From Echinicola strongylocentroti (lineage in GTDB: Bacteria > Bacteroidota > Bacteroidia > Cytophagales > Cyclobacteriaceae), in NCBI RefSeq assembly GCF_003260975.1, contig NZ_CP030041.1:1907001-1971000 (forward strand): 64,000 bases of DNA. The letters run 5' to 3'. A program made the position numbers and the translations under genes. Shown here one piece after another: positions 28,084 through 37,501 of the stretch (the stretch's first letter is position 1; every line of letters begins with the position of its first letter). The notes below the pieces were generated by a model. It worked only from the letters and a program-made list of their open reading frames with translations. It was not told where the DNA came from and did no database searches.

Positions 28084-29028
28084 TTAGATTTCTTGATCAA
28101 ATTGGGACTTGGCCCGTTGTTTTACAGCATCCAGTGAGACAAAAGCTCCTGTACCACCTGCTGCCGTTGTATTAAGCGCCCCTGTGAGATTGGCAAAGCG
28201 AAGGCATGCTTCCCAATCGGCCCCTTGGAGATATTTACAAATAAACCCTGCATTAAAGCTGTCTCCCGCACCAATGGCATCCACAAACCGGTCGTTCACA
28301 AAGGCCTTCACCTCCGTGACATGACCTTTTTCGTACACCAGACCACCTTTCATGCCCATTTTCAAGGCCACTGTATTGACATAAGGTGTTACCTCTTCAA
28401 GGGCTTCTTCTACCGATTCTTTTCCGGTTAGGGACAATAATTCAGCTTCGTTTGGCAGGAAGATATCCACATAAGGGAGGCACTTTTTATAGTCAAAACC
28501 CCAGTGGTCATCAGGGTCCACCTGCAAGTCCAGCGAGGTAGTCATCCCTGACTGTTTTGCTCGCTGAAAAATGGCGGTAATATCTTCTTGGATTCCTTTC
28601 TGGAGAAAATAATTGGAAAGATGAAAATGTTTGAATTCTCCTGCTTTTTCCCAAGGAATATCATTTATGGTCAATGCTTCCATTGCCCCACAATAGGTGA
28701 CATTTGCACGGTCCTGATCATAATTCATGACCACTGTAAGGCCGGTCTTTAACTCATCAGAAGAGGAGATATAGGAAGTATCCACCTGCTTTTTGTCCAA
28801 CGTCTCCCGCACCATCTCTCCAAAATCATCCTTCCCTACCTTGCCACAAAAAGCCGTCTCCACTCCCAATGTGGCAATATTTGAAGCAAAAATTGCCGAT
28901 GAACTCCCCAACACCACATCCATCTTTTGGGCCACCTTTTCGCTGCCCATTTCAGGAAATCCTTGAATTTGGTTTAGAATCAAATCAATATTCAACTCAC
29001 CGACAACTAGCAAATCCCTTTTATGCAT
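28084..29028 (-). CDS. PfkB-family sugar kinase (ribokinase-like)
   Basis: The 314-residue protein has LLVVGELNIDLILNQIQGFP at the start, GSSSAIFASNIATLGVETAF, the substrate region TGLTVVMNYDQDRANVTYCG and the catalytic DAIGAGDSFNAGFICKYLQG with the base Asp. It belongs to the ribokinase/2-keto-3-deoxygluconate kinase branch, different from the neighbouring LacC/FruK-type kinase. In this operon it may phosphorylate the incoming amino sugar or serve as tagatose-6-phosphate kinase; the sequence does not decide. It overlaps the upstream kinase gene by 8 bases. Confidence 0.88.
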   Translation of the reverse strand: MHKRDLLVVGELNIDLILNQIQGFPEMGSEKVAQKMDVVLGSSSAIFASNIATLGVETAFCGKVGKDDFGEMVRETLDKKQVDTSYISSSDELKTGLTVVMNYDQDRANVTYCGAMEALTINDIPWEKAGEFKHFHLSNYFLQKGIQEDITAIFQRAKQSGMTTSLDLQVDPDDHWGFDYKKCLPYVDIFLPNEAELLSLTGKESVEEALEEVTPYVNTVALKMGMKGGLVYEKGHVTEVKAFVNDRFVDAIGAGDSFNAGFICKYLQGADWEACLRFANLTGALNTTAAGGTGAFVSLDAVKQRAKSQFDQEI

Positions 29029-29944
29029 AAGTCAATTCTTTAGTAATTATCTGAGGGAGCAATCGCTCCACATCGGCTTTATAAATCATCCCTAGATCTT
29101 CTCTAAGGCAATTGGCAGCACCAAAAGCAGCACCATATCTTGCGATTTCCTCTACTGACAGTCCCTTGCTGACTCCCAAGGCCACTCCTGCAGTCAGGCA
29201 ATCACCGCATCCTACAGTACTGATCACTTTGTCTACTGTAACATTGGCGTGGATCAATTTACCCAGATAACTGAGAAACAACCCTTCTTTGCCCTTTGTC
29301 AATGCGATCAAGTCCACTTTTTCATGCAGCTTCCGCATGGCGGCATGTACATCTGAAGTACCACAAAACTGCAATGCTTCGTGCTCATTGAGGTGAAGCC
29401 CAAACACTCCCTCCTCGATCGCATGGCCCAGCTGCTCTCCACTACAATCCAACATGACCTTTTTCCCATTGGAGTTCGCTAGAGAGATAAGTTTTCTATA
29501 TGCTGTGGCTTCGGATCCTTTTGGCCAAGACCCCGACATCACAACCATGCTTGCTTGACCCAGTTCTTGCATGAAGATGGACGTCAAGTCATCAAAATGC
29601 TCCGCAGTCATTTCCGGACCTGGCTCCATCATTTCCGTATTATGTAGAGAAGGATTGTCCGAAAGGAACGTATAACATTTCCTGTTTTCTCCCGGAAGTT
29701 TGGGGCCGACAGTGGACAGTCCTTTTTCCTCGCAGGCCGCCTTTATCCATTTTCCTGAATGCCCTGCCCAAGCGGCCAACAATCTGGAGGCATCACCCCA
29801 TTCCTTGATTGCCATCGCCACATGCACGCCTTTCCCTCCTGGAAACTCGCGCTGCCACGAAACCCTGTTCGCTTGGCCAAACTTAAAATCTGGGAGCTGG
29901 GCATATGTATCGATCGAAGGGTTGGGACAGACAGATAGGATCAT
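29021..29944 (-). CDS. PfkB-family hexose-phosphate kinase (LacC/FruK-like)
   Basis: The start is set at MILSVCPNPSIDTYAQLPDF (29944; 307 residues), one base after the agaS stop; longer frames would run into agaS. CPNPSID and FPGGKGVHVAMAIKEWG are typical of the LacC/FruK branch, which phosphorylates tagatose-6-phosphate or fructose-1-phosphate. The ATP/anion-hole motif is TVGCGDCLTAGVALG, with Cys where Ala and Ser are usual, but the catalytic Asp is kept. Given agaS upstream and a tagatose-type aldolase downstream, tagatose-6-phosphate kinase is the most likely job (inference). Confidence 0.88.
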   Translation of the reverse strand: MILSVCPNPSIDTYAQLPDFKFGQANRVSWQREFPGGKGVHVAMAIKEWGDASRLLAAWAGHSGKWIKAACEEKGLSTVGPKLPGENRKCYTFLSDNPSLHNTEMMEPGPEMTAEHFDDLTSIFMQELGQASMVVMSGSWPKGSEATAYRKLISLANSNGKKVMLDCSGEQLGHAIEEGVFGLHLNEHEALQFCGTSDVHAAMRKLHEKVDLIALTKGKEGLFLSYLGKLIHANVTVDKVISTVGCGDCLTAGVALGVSKGLSVEEIARYGAAFGAANCLREDLGMIYKADVERLLPQIITKELTYA

Positions 29945-29945
29945 T

Positions 29946-31121
29946 TTATTTTTCTTTGTTATAAATAACCACTCCTTGCACCACTCTGCTGATGGCTCCA
30001 CTTACAGAAGGATTGTCCGGTTTAAGCCCCAATTGTAGGCATTTGTAAAAGCCCAATAGTTGCCCCATCATCGTAGCAGGAAGCACATTAAAAACGGCCA
30101 CCTCTCCCTTTCCTACAGCGGGAACATCCATGACCGAATGATACCCCTCCGTTTGCTCTGCAGCAAAGCTAATGGTTTTTATACCTCTCTTATCTTGACC
30201 AATGCTCGTCGCCAAATCCGTTTCGTAACGGACCACATGAGGATCTTTGGAGAATAAGTAAACAACAATAGCATCTTCATTGGCTACTGCACGAGGGCCA
30301 TGCCTAAAGCCCAGAAAAGAATCGTGCTTGCATACTACCTGTCCATCGGTCAACTCCTGCAATTTCAGGTGACATTCCCGCGCAATTCCCAACATAGGAC
30401 CTGAGCCCAAGAAAATCACCCTTTCAAAATCCAGTTTTGCCAACTCTTCAAACTCCTCAAGCTTTGAGGTCAGGATATTTGTGGCCGTCTGGACAGCATC
30501 ATCAAAATCCGCCTTCAGTTCCTCCAACTGGTCGATACCGGCTACCAATAAAACCGCCAGCAACATGGAAGTAAAACTTCCCGTCATGGCAAGGCTATTA
30601 TCATTTGCGCTTTCAGGCAATACCAACGCATAGCAATTCCCCTCGCAATCATTGGCATAAGCGGCTAGTTGCCCATCAGGGTTACAAGTGATGATCAAGT
30701 GATAAATCTCACCACAGTACTCATCAGCCAGCTTAACGGTCTCTACACTTTCTGGGCTATTTCCAGAACGGGCAAAAGACACCAACACCGTTGGCGCATC
30801 TTCAAGAAAAAACAACGCTGGATGGGTTACCAGGTCAGTTGTGGCAATTGCCTGAGTGTGAACACCGGTAAATTGCTGCACCACTCCCTGGGCAGACTCG
30901 CCTATAAAAGCAGAAGACCCAGCTCCTGTAAGAATAAGCCTAGCATTCTTTTTTGCTAAAATCGGAGCCAAAAAAGTCTGGATGTCGGTCTTTTCACTTT
31001 CAATTTGCGCAAACACTTGTCGCCATAGTTCGGGTTGTCCCGCGATCTCCTTGGCTGTGTGGAATGCACCCACCTCTTCGGCTTTGTCTCCATCCAAGGT
31101 CAAATAAGTCGTTTGTATCAT
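29946..31121 (-). CDS. agaS: AgaS-type SIS-domain isomerase/deaminase
   Basis: This 391-residue protein has two SIS folds: LILTGAGSSAFIGESAQGVV with SFARSGNSPESVETVKLADE, and VIFLGSGPMLGIARECHLKL with KHDSFLGFRHGPRAVANEDA. The layout matches AgaS, which converts galactosamine-6-phosphate to tagatose-6-phosphate and ammonia. It is the first gene of a six-gene operon with kinases, an aldolase and a GH109-like enzyme. The approximately 1.6-kb region upstream holds a repeat-rich stretch and a candidate operator. Confidence 0.92.
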   Translation of the reverse strand: MIQTTYLTLDGDKAEEVGAFHTAKEIAGQPELWRQVFAQIESEKTDIQTFLAPILAKKNARLILTGAGSSAFIGESAQGVVQQFTGVHTQAIATTDLVTHPALFFLEDAPTVLVSFARSGNSPESVETVKLADEYCGEIYHLIITCNPDGQLAAYANDCEGNCYALVLPESANDNSLAMTGSFTSMLLAVLLVAGIDQLEELKADFDDAVQTATNILTSKLEEFEELAKLDFERVIFLGSGPMLGIARECHLKLQELTDGQVVCKHDSFLGFRHGPRAVANEDAIVVYLFSKDPHVVRYETDLATSIGQDKRGIKTISFAAEQTEGYHSVMDVPAVGKGEVAVFNVLPATMMGQLLGFYKCLQLGLKPDNPSVSGAISRVVQGVVIYNKEK

Positions 31122-31190
31122 ATCTTATAGTAAAATAGTCCTTTTCATCTTGTATTTGAAACCATCCCACCCAAAACAAGGCGTAATCAA

Positions 31191-31235
31191 CTTTCGTTTC
31201 ACATACACATCAAATTAAACGAAATAAAATGAAAC
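31191..31235 (-). promoter_or_regulatory. candidate DeoR/AgaR-type operator of the amino-sugar operon
   Basis: The plus strand has CTTTCGTTTC at 31191-31200, and the minus strand reads GTTTCATTTTATTTCGTTT from 31235 to 31217. Repeated TTTCRTTT units are the pattern bound by AgaR and other DeoR-family repressors in enterobacteria (consensus from memory). The site lies 70-115 bases before the agaS start. No regulator gene is in the operon. Confidence 0.45.
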
Positions 31236-31660
31236 AAAAAAACTTCAATTTATTTTTATTCAATAAAATACAGGATCTGATTATTCTATTCGAAAATTCC
31301 ACACCCTGCCTTGCATAAACGAAAAATAAACCAATCATATTCCCCTCAGTACAAATTTAACATATACTAACTTCCTCCTAACAATAGCTTAACACTACTC
31401 CAGTGAACCTATAGCTACTACATCTCAACATCAACATCCGCCCTTAAACCTTCATATTCTTTCGACATCTCCTACACCCTTGATCATGGAGCCAATATTT
31501 TTTAATCAACTTAGGCCTGATTAACCTGAGTTCGCCTCATAGAATAGCACGAAAATATCATTACAGGCTTTCCTAAAGCAGGCTAGCCCACTTTGGGACA
31601 GGTCGTGCGCAGAAAAAGGGCACGGCAGTCCCGTCATACAGTGACTGCCCCGAGTCAAAT

Positions 31661-31761
31661 AAACCCGGAATATGCATTAGCCTATCTGTTGCGACCTTAA
31701 ACTGCTTCAAAATCAGCCGTTTCACTTTAGTTTTCGGCATAACCGTAGCGGTGCTACGCTA
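31661..31761. repeat. dispersed intergenic repeat A, copy 1
   Basis: This stretch (ACCCGGAATATGCATTAG at its left, CGTAGCGGTGCTACGC at its right) is the inverted counterpart of 36109-36228. The two outer parts are nearly identical and the middle differs in length. It has no coding content. Confidence 0.75.
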
Positions 31762-31822
31762 ATGCCTCCAAACTAACTGATTTTCTTGCAATTTCAGCTC
31801 TCACTACGATTCCTAACGCATA

Positions 31823-32639
31823 ATCCGGGATCAATGCCGTTTAGTAAAGGGGGTTTCCTTCTTTTCATATACCTAAAAGTCCTTTTTTTGATTGACTTTG
31901 GCTGGGGAAACCTGATCATCTTGGTGGATTTTATCCTTTTCCTTTTTTCCATTGATGAAAAAAGAAAGAAAAAAATCTAGGCCGGTGGTATGCCTTTTAA
32001 AATGGAACATGGATTTACCCTGCGACCGAGATCCGTCACCCATTTTAATTTCCACCCGATGGCTACGACCTAAAAGTGAGTGGGTCTCGCTGTTCCACGA
32101 CGCGAGCCAACTCCCTTTCTTAACGGCCTCCACCATCGGCTGGAAAACAGGCTTACCAAGGACCGTAATAAGGAAGCGATACCTTTTTTGGCTCAGGGGG
32201 GCTTATAGTTCTCGCTCAACTTGGTTACTTAAGAAAATATACCACTACATGGAATAATGATGATAATTTATCCATAAGAAACTTATTAATCGGATCCGCC
32301 TTGCAGGTATTGGGCGTTAAGAAATTAAAAAGCGGGTGGGCAAAAAGGCAGGCTTGTTTGACGAAATGCTGCCCAAAAAGAATGTTGGCAGCTCAAGAAG
32401 GTTTACCTGGCTTTAGATAGGCCTGCTTGGCTTTAGACAGGAGGAGTTTGCCTGCATGAGGGAAGGTTTTAATTTTAGGCCAATAGATGCACAGCGGCGG
32501 TTTTTTTTGGTTACTTTTTTGACCTGAAGCAAAAAAGTAACAAAGGTAAAGGGATGAAAACCATCTTGGAATTTAGCAGAAAAATAATAGAACCAATATT
32601 TCCAAATACACACTAACTAAACGGCATTGATTCCGGGAT
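31823..32639. repeat. 817-base segment bounded by inverted repeats
   Basis: The left end (31823-31845, with TCAATGCCGTTTAGT) is matched in inverted form by the right end (32616-32639, with ACTAAACGGCATTGA), 15 bases exact plus a near-match CCGGGA part. Inside are two perfect hairpins: CTTTTTTC/GAAAAAAG (31942-31964) and GTTACTTTTTTG/CAAAAAAGTAAC (32510-32541). No transposase is present; it may be a composite of repeat units. Confidence 0.55.
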
Positions 32640-32672
32640 AAAAAAACCGGGGAAATCATCATCTCCCCGGTT
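32639..32672 (-). terminator. terminator of the M42 peptidase gene
   Basis: AACCGGGGA (32645-32653) pairs with TCCCCGGTT (32664-32672). On the minus strand a run of T follows. It lies about 85 bases beyond the peptidase stop codon. Confidence 0.75.
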
Positions 32673-32754
32673 GAGTATCACCGCTCGCATCGTGTAGAAA
32701 AACTAACAGTTGCTTCCTAAACCATGGCTTCGCTTTTTGGTCTGGCACTTGAAG

Positions 32755-33822
32755 CTATTCGATATACTTAAAGTTATAATCCGGATCAAGGTCCTCCAAA
32801 AAGCCAGTAATCAGGTCAATCACACTATCAATGTCTTTTTTACTTGCAGTTTCTACAGTCGTGTGCATGTATTTTAAAGGCAGCGAAATCAGTGCAGATG
32901 GTACCCCGTCATTAGAATAAGCAAAAGCGTCCGTGTCAGTCCCCGTACCTCTAGAGGCTGCGGCCCGTTGAAAAGGAAGCTTTCTTTGCTGGGCAGAATG
33001 TATGATCAAGTCCAATAACTTTTTGTGCACTGAAGCACCATAAGTGAGCACGGGTCCTTCTCCGGCAACCTGCTCTCCACTGTTGATTTTACTGTACATA
33101 GGTGCAGTGGTGTCGTGACAGACATCCGTAATTACAGCCACATTGGGCTTTATCTTCGCTGCAATCATCTGAGCCCCACGTAAACCAATCTCTTCTTGGA
33201 CAGCATTGACTACATATAGGCCAAAAGGAAGCTTTTTGCCAGCATCATGCAGTTTCTTCAGCACTTGGGCAATCATGTATCCCCCTACCCTATTGTCCAA
33301 AGCTCTGCCAGCATAAAATTTGCCATTCAGGTCCAACAGTTCATCTTTGAATGTAACCACGCAACCAACATGAATCCCCATTTTTTCTAATTCCTCCTTC
33401 GACCGAGCCCCTACGTCGATAAAGATATTTTCGAGGGAAGGTTTGTCCTCCTTGTCTCCTTTCCTTACATGGATCGCGGGCCATCCGAAAACTCCTGGAA
33501 TGATTTTTTCATCAGTATGGATATTCACCCGCATCGATGGGGCGATCATATGATCAGAGCCCCCGTTTCGACGTACATAGATATAGCCTTCCGGCGTAAT
33601 GTAGTTTACAAACCAGCTGATCTCATCAGCATGTGCTTCGATAACCACCTTAAATGGGGCATCAGGATTGAGCACTCCCACAGCAGTCCCATAACTATCT
33701 GTAAAATACTGGTCCACGTAGGGCTTGATATAATCCAACCATATCTGCTGACCAGACGCCTCAAAGCCCGTCGGCGATGCATTATTAAGGTATTTGTAAA
33801 GAAACTTCTCGTTTTCTTGCAT
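32755..33822 (-). CDS. M42-family metallo-aminopeptidase
   Basis: This cytoplasmic two-metal aminopeptidase family forms large tetrahedral particles that trim short peptides. The 355 residues contain the metal ligands in VVIEAHADEISWFV, the bridging Asp in YAGRALDNRVGGYM, the catalytic Glu pair in VVNAVQEEIGLRGAQM, ITDVCHDTTAP and the last His in LKYMHTTVE. The N-terminus (NNASPTGFEASGQQIWLDYI) fits the family. Some M42 proteins were once called endoglucanases, which is unlikely here. It is monocistronic. Confidence 0.94.
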   Translation of the reverse strand: MQENEKFLYKYLNNASPTGFEASGQQIWLDYIKPYVDQYFTDSYGTAVGVLNPDAPFKVVIEAHADEISWFVNYITPEGYIYVRRNGGSDHMIAPSMRVNIHTDEKIIPGVFGWPAIHVRKGDKEDKPSLENIFIDVGARSKEELEKMGIHVGCVVTFKDELLDLNGKFYAGRALDNRVGGYMIAQVLKKLHDAGKKLPFGLYVVNAVQEEIGLRGAQMIAAKIKPNVAVITDVCHDTTAPMYSKINSGEQVAGEGPVLTYGASVHKKLLDLIIHSAQQRKLPFQRAAASRGTGTDTDAFAYSNDGVPSALISLPLKYMHTTVETASKKDIDSVIDLITGFLEDLDPDYNFKYIE

Positions 33823-33960
33823 GAATTAGTTATTTAGTTATTAAGCTAGTAGGTTATTAGTTAGTACTCCTAATCCTACCTATCTGTTTTATTTTGATAG
33901 CTTGTTTTGGCTTTTGAAAGATAAGATATTAAGTATATCCGCAATGACACCAGTAGTAAA

Positions 33961-34056
33961 TAAATAGCTTATCACAGAAACCACGGAAATCGCAGAAAAG
34001 CCTTATTTCATTCTGGATGTTCTGTGCGTTCCGTGAGCAATAAAATCTACTAGCAA
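33961..34056. repeat. dispersed intergenic repeat B, copy 1 (within a 344-base gap)
   Basis: The sequence CCACGGAAATCGCAGAAAAG and its flanks recur inverted at 54416-54501 over most of the length, including a TTTCATTCTGG core and an AATAAAATCTACT end. The rest of the gap 33823-34166 shows no gene. Confidence 0.75.
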
Positions 34057-34166
34057 GAACGCGAATAATCAAACAAGATATATCCATTCCACAACCTAAG
34101 ACGATGATTATACAATAACGCATCCTCCACAACAACTCAACAACAAAGCTTTCTTATTAACCTAAT

Positions 34167-35750
34167 CTACAGAGGGATATTCCCGTGTTTCTTCCTTGGG
34201 AGGTTATCCACCTTGTTTTGAAGCATTTTGAAGCCTGAGATGAGTTTTTCCCTTGTTTGGGAAGGAAGGATCACTTCATCGATATATCCTCGGTGGGCGG
34301 CTTTGTAGGGATTGGCAAATTTCTTGGTGTACTGATCGATTTTCTCTTGCAGCTTTTCCTCAGGATCTTCTGCCTGGGCAATTTCCTTTTTGAAAATAAT
34401 TTCTGCTGCACCCTTTGCTCCCATTACCGCTATCTCTGCTGTGGGCCACGCAAAATTCAGGTCCGCACCAATGTGCTTGGAATTCATCACATCGTAGGCT
34501 CCTCCATAGGCTTTGCGGGTAATCACCGTTATTCTGGGCACAGTGGCCTCGGAAAAGGCATAAAGAAGCTTGGCACCGTTGGTAATGATGCCGTTCCATT
34601 CCTGATCTGTCCCAGGCAAAAAACCAGGCACATCCACCAAGACCAACAGGGGGATATTAAAACAATCACAAAACCGCACAAAGCGAGCTGCTTTTATAGA
34701 AGCGTCATTATCAAGTACACCCGCAAGTGACTGGGGTTGATTTCCCACCACACCAATACTTCTTCCAGCTATCCGAGCAAAGCCCACCACCATATTATCC
34801 GCAAAGTTTTTGTGCACCTCCAAGAAGGATTCCTCATCCACTATCCCACCCACCACCTTGCGCATGTCATAAGGGTGATTGGGGTTTTCCGGAACAACTT
34901 TATTTAGCACTTCCCTTGATTCATCCTCTAGCGATTCATACGGATAGGACGGAGCATCGTCCTCACAATTCTGGGGAATATAGCTAAGGATATCTTTTAT
35001 GGTCTTGAGACATTCCACTTCATTTTGACAAGCAAAGTGGGTGACCCCACTTTTGGTGCTATGTGTACTCGCCCCTCCCAATTCTTCTGAACTGACATGC
35101 TCTTGGGTGACGGTCTTAACGACATTAGGCCCTGTAACGAACATATAACTGGTTTCTTCCACCATTAGGATAAAATCCGTAATGGCTGGCGAATAGACTG
35201 CTCCTCCGGCACAAGGCCCCATAATGGCCGACAATTGAGGGACCACTCCTGAAGCCCTTGTATTACGGTAAAAAATATCCGCGTATCCCCCAAGGGAATT
35301 GACACCTTCTTGGATCCTCGCCCCCCCTGAGTCATTCAAGCCAATGACAGGGGCACCATTTTTCAGGGCCATGTCCAATATTTTGCAGATTTTTTCAGCG
35401 TGAGTTTCAGATAGCGAACCACCGAAGACAGTGAAATCCTGAGAATATACATACACCAGCCTGCCATTTACCTCTCCATACCCCGTGATCACGCCATCAC
35501 CAAGGTAATACTCCTTGTCCAAACCAAAGTCCTTGCAACGGTGCATTTTAAATTTATCGATCTCCTGAAAAGTACCTTCATCTATGAGCAAATGGATTCG
35601 CTCCCTTGCCGACAATTTACCTTTCTGGTGCTGTACGGCTATTCGGTCTTTTCCCCCTCCCTGCAAGGCCTCCTCATTCTTTTTCTTTAAAAGCTCCAGT
35701 TTCTCTTTGTTTCCTGGCAATGTATATACTCCTTTGGTCGAACTTTTCAT
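34167..35750 (-). CDS. acyl-CoA carboxylase carboxyltransferase (propionyl/methylmalonyl type)
   Basis: The start [20 protein letters not shown] at 35750 gives 527 residues; the open frame extends 29 codons upstream without family pattern. The N-terminal half shows [60 protein letters not shown] and [20 protein letters not shown]. The C-terminal half shows [40 protein letters not shown] and [19 protein letters not shown]. This is the PccB/MmdA family, acting on propionyl- or methylmalonyl-CoA. No biotin carboxylase or biotin carrier gene is adjacent, so the partner is elsewhere. Confidence 0.93.
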   Translation of the reverse strand: MKSSTKGVYTLPGNKEKLELLKKKNEEALQGGGKDRIAVQHQKGKLSARERIHLLIDEGTFQEIDKFKMHRCKDFGLDKEYYLGDGVITGYGEVNGRLVYVYSQDFTVFGGSLSETHAEKICKILDMALKNGAPVIGLNDSGGARIQEGVNSLGGYADIFYRNTRASGVVPQLSAIMGPCAGGAVYSPAITDFILMVEETSYMFVTGPNVVKTVTQEHVSSEELGGASTHSTKSGVTHFACQNEVECLKTIKDILSYIPQNCEDDAPSYPYESLEDESREVLNKVVPENPNHPYDMRKVVGGIVDEESFLEVHKNFADNMVVGFARIAGRSIGVVGNQPQSLAGVLDNDASIKAARFVRFCDCFNIPLLVLVDVPGFLPGTDQEWNGIITNGAKLLYAFSEATVPRITVITRKAYGGAYDVMNSKHIGADLNFAWPTAEIAVMGAKGAAEIIFKKEIAQAEDPEEKLQEKIDQYTKKFANPYKAAHRGYIDEVILPSQTREKLISGFKMLQNKVDNLPRKKHGNIPL

Positions 35751-35871
35751 AAAATCACTGTCTTGGGTTCTGGATACAATATAACGAACTGTTTTTAAGG
35801 AGAGAAATATTTTAATAACAGCCCAGGGCAAACGCATTTAGTATTAATTTCGTGTAGGGCGGCTATCATCC

Positions 35872-35961
35872 GTGCCGCTGGCACTCCTTCTGAAGGCTGA
35901 TGAGTGCTTAAGCTCCTGCGGATGAATCCGCAGGTTACAAAATTTATCGTGCCGCTGGCAC
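35872..35961. repeat. REP-like hairpin cluster
   Basis: The palindrome GTGCCGCTGGCAC occurs twice (35872-35884 and 35949-35961). Between them lies CCTGCGGATGAATCCGCAGG (35915-35934), a 9-base perfect stem with a 2-base loop. The three hairpins resemble REP-type intergenic elements. Confidence 0.65.
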
Positions 35962-36108
35962 TTTGCCCCGATTTGTACATTGGAAACCGCAGTAGCTCTT
36001 ACCGAATGGCAGGATGGGCTGAAAGAATGATTACACAAAAGGGTAAGTTCCTTAGAAACGGCAGATATAAATTCAAATAGGAACTTTTTTTTAAATGCCT
36101 TTGCCCTG

Positions 36109-36228
36109 CCTAGCACCGCTACGGTGACAGCAAAAACTAAAGTAAAGCGGCTGATTTTGTCCACCGCGCAGATCAGGTCGCCATACTTGTGCGCCCTGGC
36201 GTAGATAGGCTAATGCATATTCCGGGTT
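36109..36228. repeat. dispersed intergenic repeat A, copy 2
   Basis: TAGCACCGCTACGG, ACTAAAGTAAAGCGGCTGAT and TAGGCTAATGCATATTCCGG here match the inverted sequence of 31661-31761 in the same order. The middle of this copy is longer. Confidence 0.75.
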
Positions 36229-36530
36229 CAAAATAAAACTCGTTTTTAAGATGCTCGCTACGTTCCGCCAATTGTTGCAAAGGTCCCATCTAAAAGTACT
36301 GGGTAAATTGATTACGGAATTCCCCTATTGTGCACCATGTACCTACTGTCGTTATCAAATAAGGTAGCTACTTTATGTTACTCTTTTCCGATGTCTTAAA
36401 ATTCAGGTTTAACTCTACGCAGAGCTACGCAATGTTACGTATTTGAGATCACCTTTATATTAATCTATCAATTATCTTAAAGCATTTTAAATAAACTTTT
36501 TATATTCGCACAACTAAAAATTGGGGCTAC

Positions 36531-37496
36531 ATGAGACATGAGAAGGCAGCCATTATTGACATGGGGACCAATACATTTCATTTGCTATTGGTAGATCTTA
36601 ACGAGGAGGGATTTGAAATACTCTACAAGGAAAAAATCCCTGTGAAAATCGGCCAAAAAGGAATCAGTAAAAATGAAATACACCCTGATGCCCAAAAAAG
36701 GGCAATGCATACGCTTGGCCATTTCCGTAATTTGATCAATGGTGAAAAAATAGAAAACATTTACGCCTTTGCCACCAGCGCTGTACGGAATGCCCATAAC
36801 GGGATGGAACTGGTACAGGAAATCAAAAACGAATTCAATATCGAGGTAAATGTGATCGATGGGGAGCAGGAAGCCCAGCTTATCTATGAAGGCATACGAT
36901 TTAGCGGATCACTCGTCGAGCAAAATAGCCTGATGATGGACATTGGCGGTGGCTCAGTAGAATTCATCATTGGCAGCAACCACGAAGCCATCTGGAAGCA
37001 AAGCTTCGAAATTGGCGGCCAGCGGATGCTGGATCTCTTCCACTACCATGACCCCATTCTTCCCGATGAAATCGATAAGCTCAAGGCTTACCTTTCGGAC
37101 AGGCTCGAGCCACTGATCAAGGCGCTCGAACAGTACCGTCCCAAAAGACTGGTAGGAGCCTCGGGTACTTTCGACACCCTCACGGACATGTACTATGCTA
37201 CAGCTCAACTGACCAAAACCAAGTCCCAAACGGTCTTCCATCTACCAAGAAAAGAGTTTGCGCAACTCGCACAAAAAATCGTCACACTTAACAAGGAACA
37301 ACGGCTCAACCTCCCTGGCATGATCCCCATGCGCGTGGATATGATTGTGGTTGCATCCTGCCTGATTGAATTTATCCTCCAATACGTGGACGCTGATGAA
37401 CTGATCTGCTCCAACTATGCGTTAAAGGAAGGAGTCATCTCAAAAATCCTGAAAAAAGAATCCATTATCCCCTGCATGGGAATAGAAAAACCTTAA
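36531..37496 (+). CDS. Ppx/GppA-family phosphatase
   Basis: The 321-residue protein has the ASKHA ATPase fold: AAIIDMGTNTFHLLLVDLNE at the N-terminus (phosphate loop 1), AFATSAVRNAHNG, NVIDGEQEAQLIYEGIRFSG and MMDIGGGSVEFIIGSN (loop 2), followed by SFEIGGQRMLD. It matches the short exopolyphosphatase/guanosine pentaphosphate phosphatase family, without the C-terminal HD domain of long Ppx. It may act on polyphosphate or (p)ppGpp; ppk is not nearby. It stands alone. Confidence 0.92.
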   Translation: MRHEKAAIIDMGTNTFHLLLVDLNEEGFEILYKEKIPVKIGQKGISKNEIHPDAQKRAMHTLGHFRNLINGEKIENIYAFATSAVRNAHNGMELVQEIKNEFNIEVNVIDGEQEAQLIYEGIRFSGSLVEQNSLMMDIGGGSVEFIIGSNHEAIWKQSFEIGGQRMLDLFHYHDPILPDEIDKLKAYLSDRLEPLIKALEQYRPKRLVGASGTFDTLTDMYYATAQLTKTKSQTVFHLPRKEFAQLAQKIVTLNKEQRLNLPGMIPMRVDMIVVASCLIEFILQYVDADELICSNYALKEGVISKILKKESIIPCMGIEKP

Positions 37497-37501
37497 ACCA
37501 A

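Larger units (their letters stand above)
31122..32754. other. 1.6-kb gene-free, repeat-rich region upstream of agaS
   Basis: No convincing gene is found: short frames here lack family patterns and overlap hairpins. The right half holds several repeat pieces listed separately, and a GCCTGCTTGGCTTTAGACAG motif (32421-32440) with a similar copy near 52139. Between 31236 and 31540 I see only A/T-rich sequence, with one TAAATTTG element on the minus strand at 31352-31359 that might be a distant agaS promoter. Confidence 0.6.
35751..36530. other. 780-base gene-free region with several repeats
   Basis: No gene is supported. Two repeat clusters lie at 35872-35961 and 36109-36228. Near 36415-36440 there is a short direct repetition of CTACGCA (CTCTACGCAGAGCTACGCAA). 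A possible -7 element TATATTCG for the ppx-like gene lies at 36501-36508. Confidence 0.55.

Noticed and set aside
31786..32613. Short open frames in the repeat region upstream of the M42 gene
   Set aside because: They overlap perfect hairpins and inverted repeats, occur on both strands and have no domain pattern.
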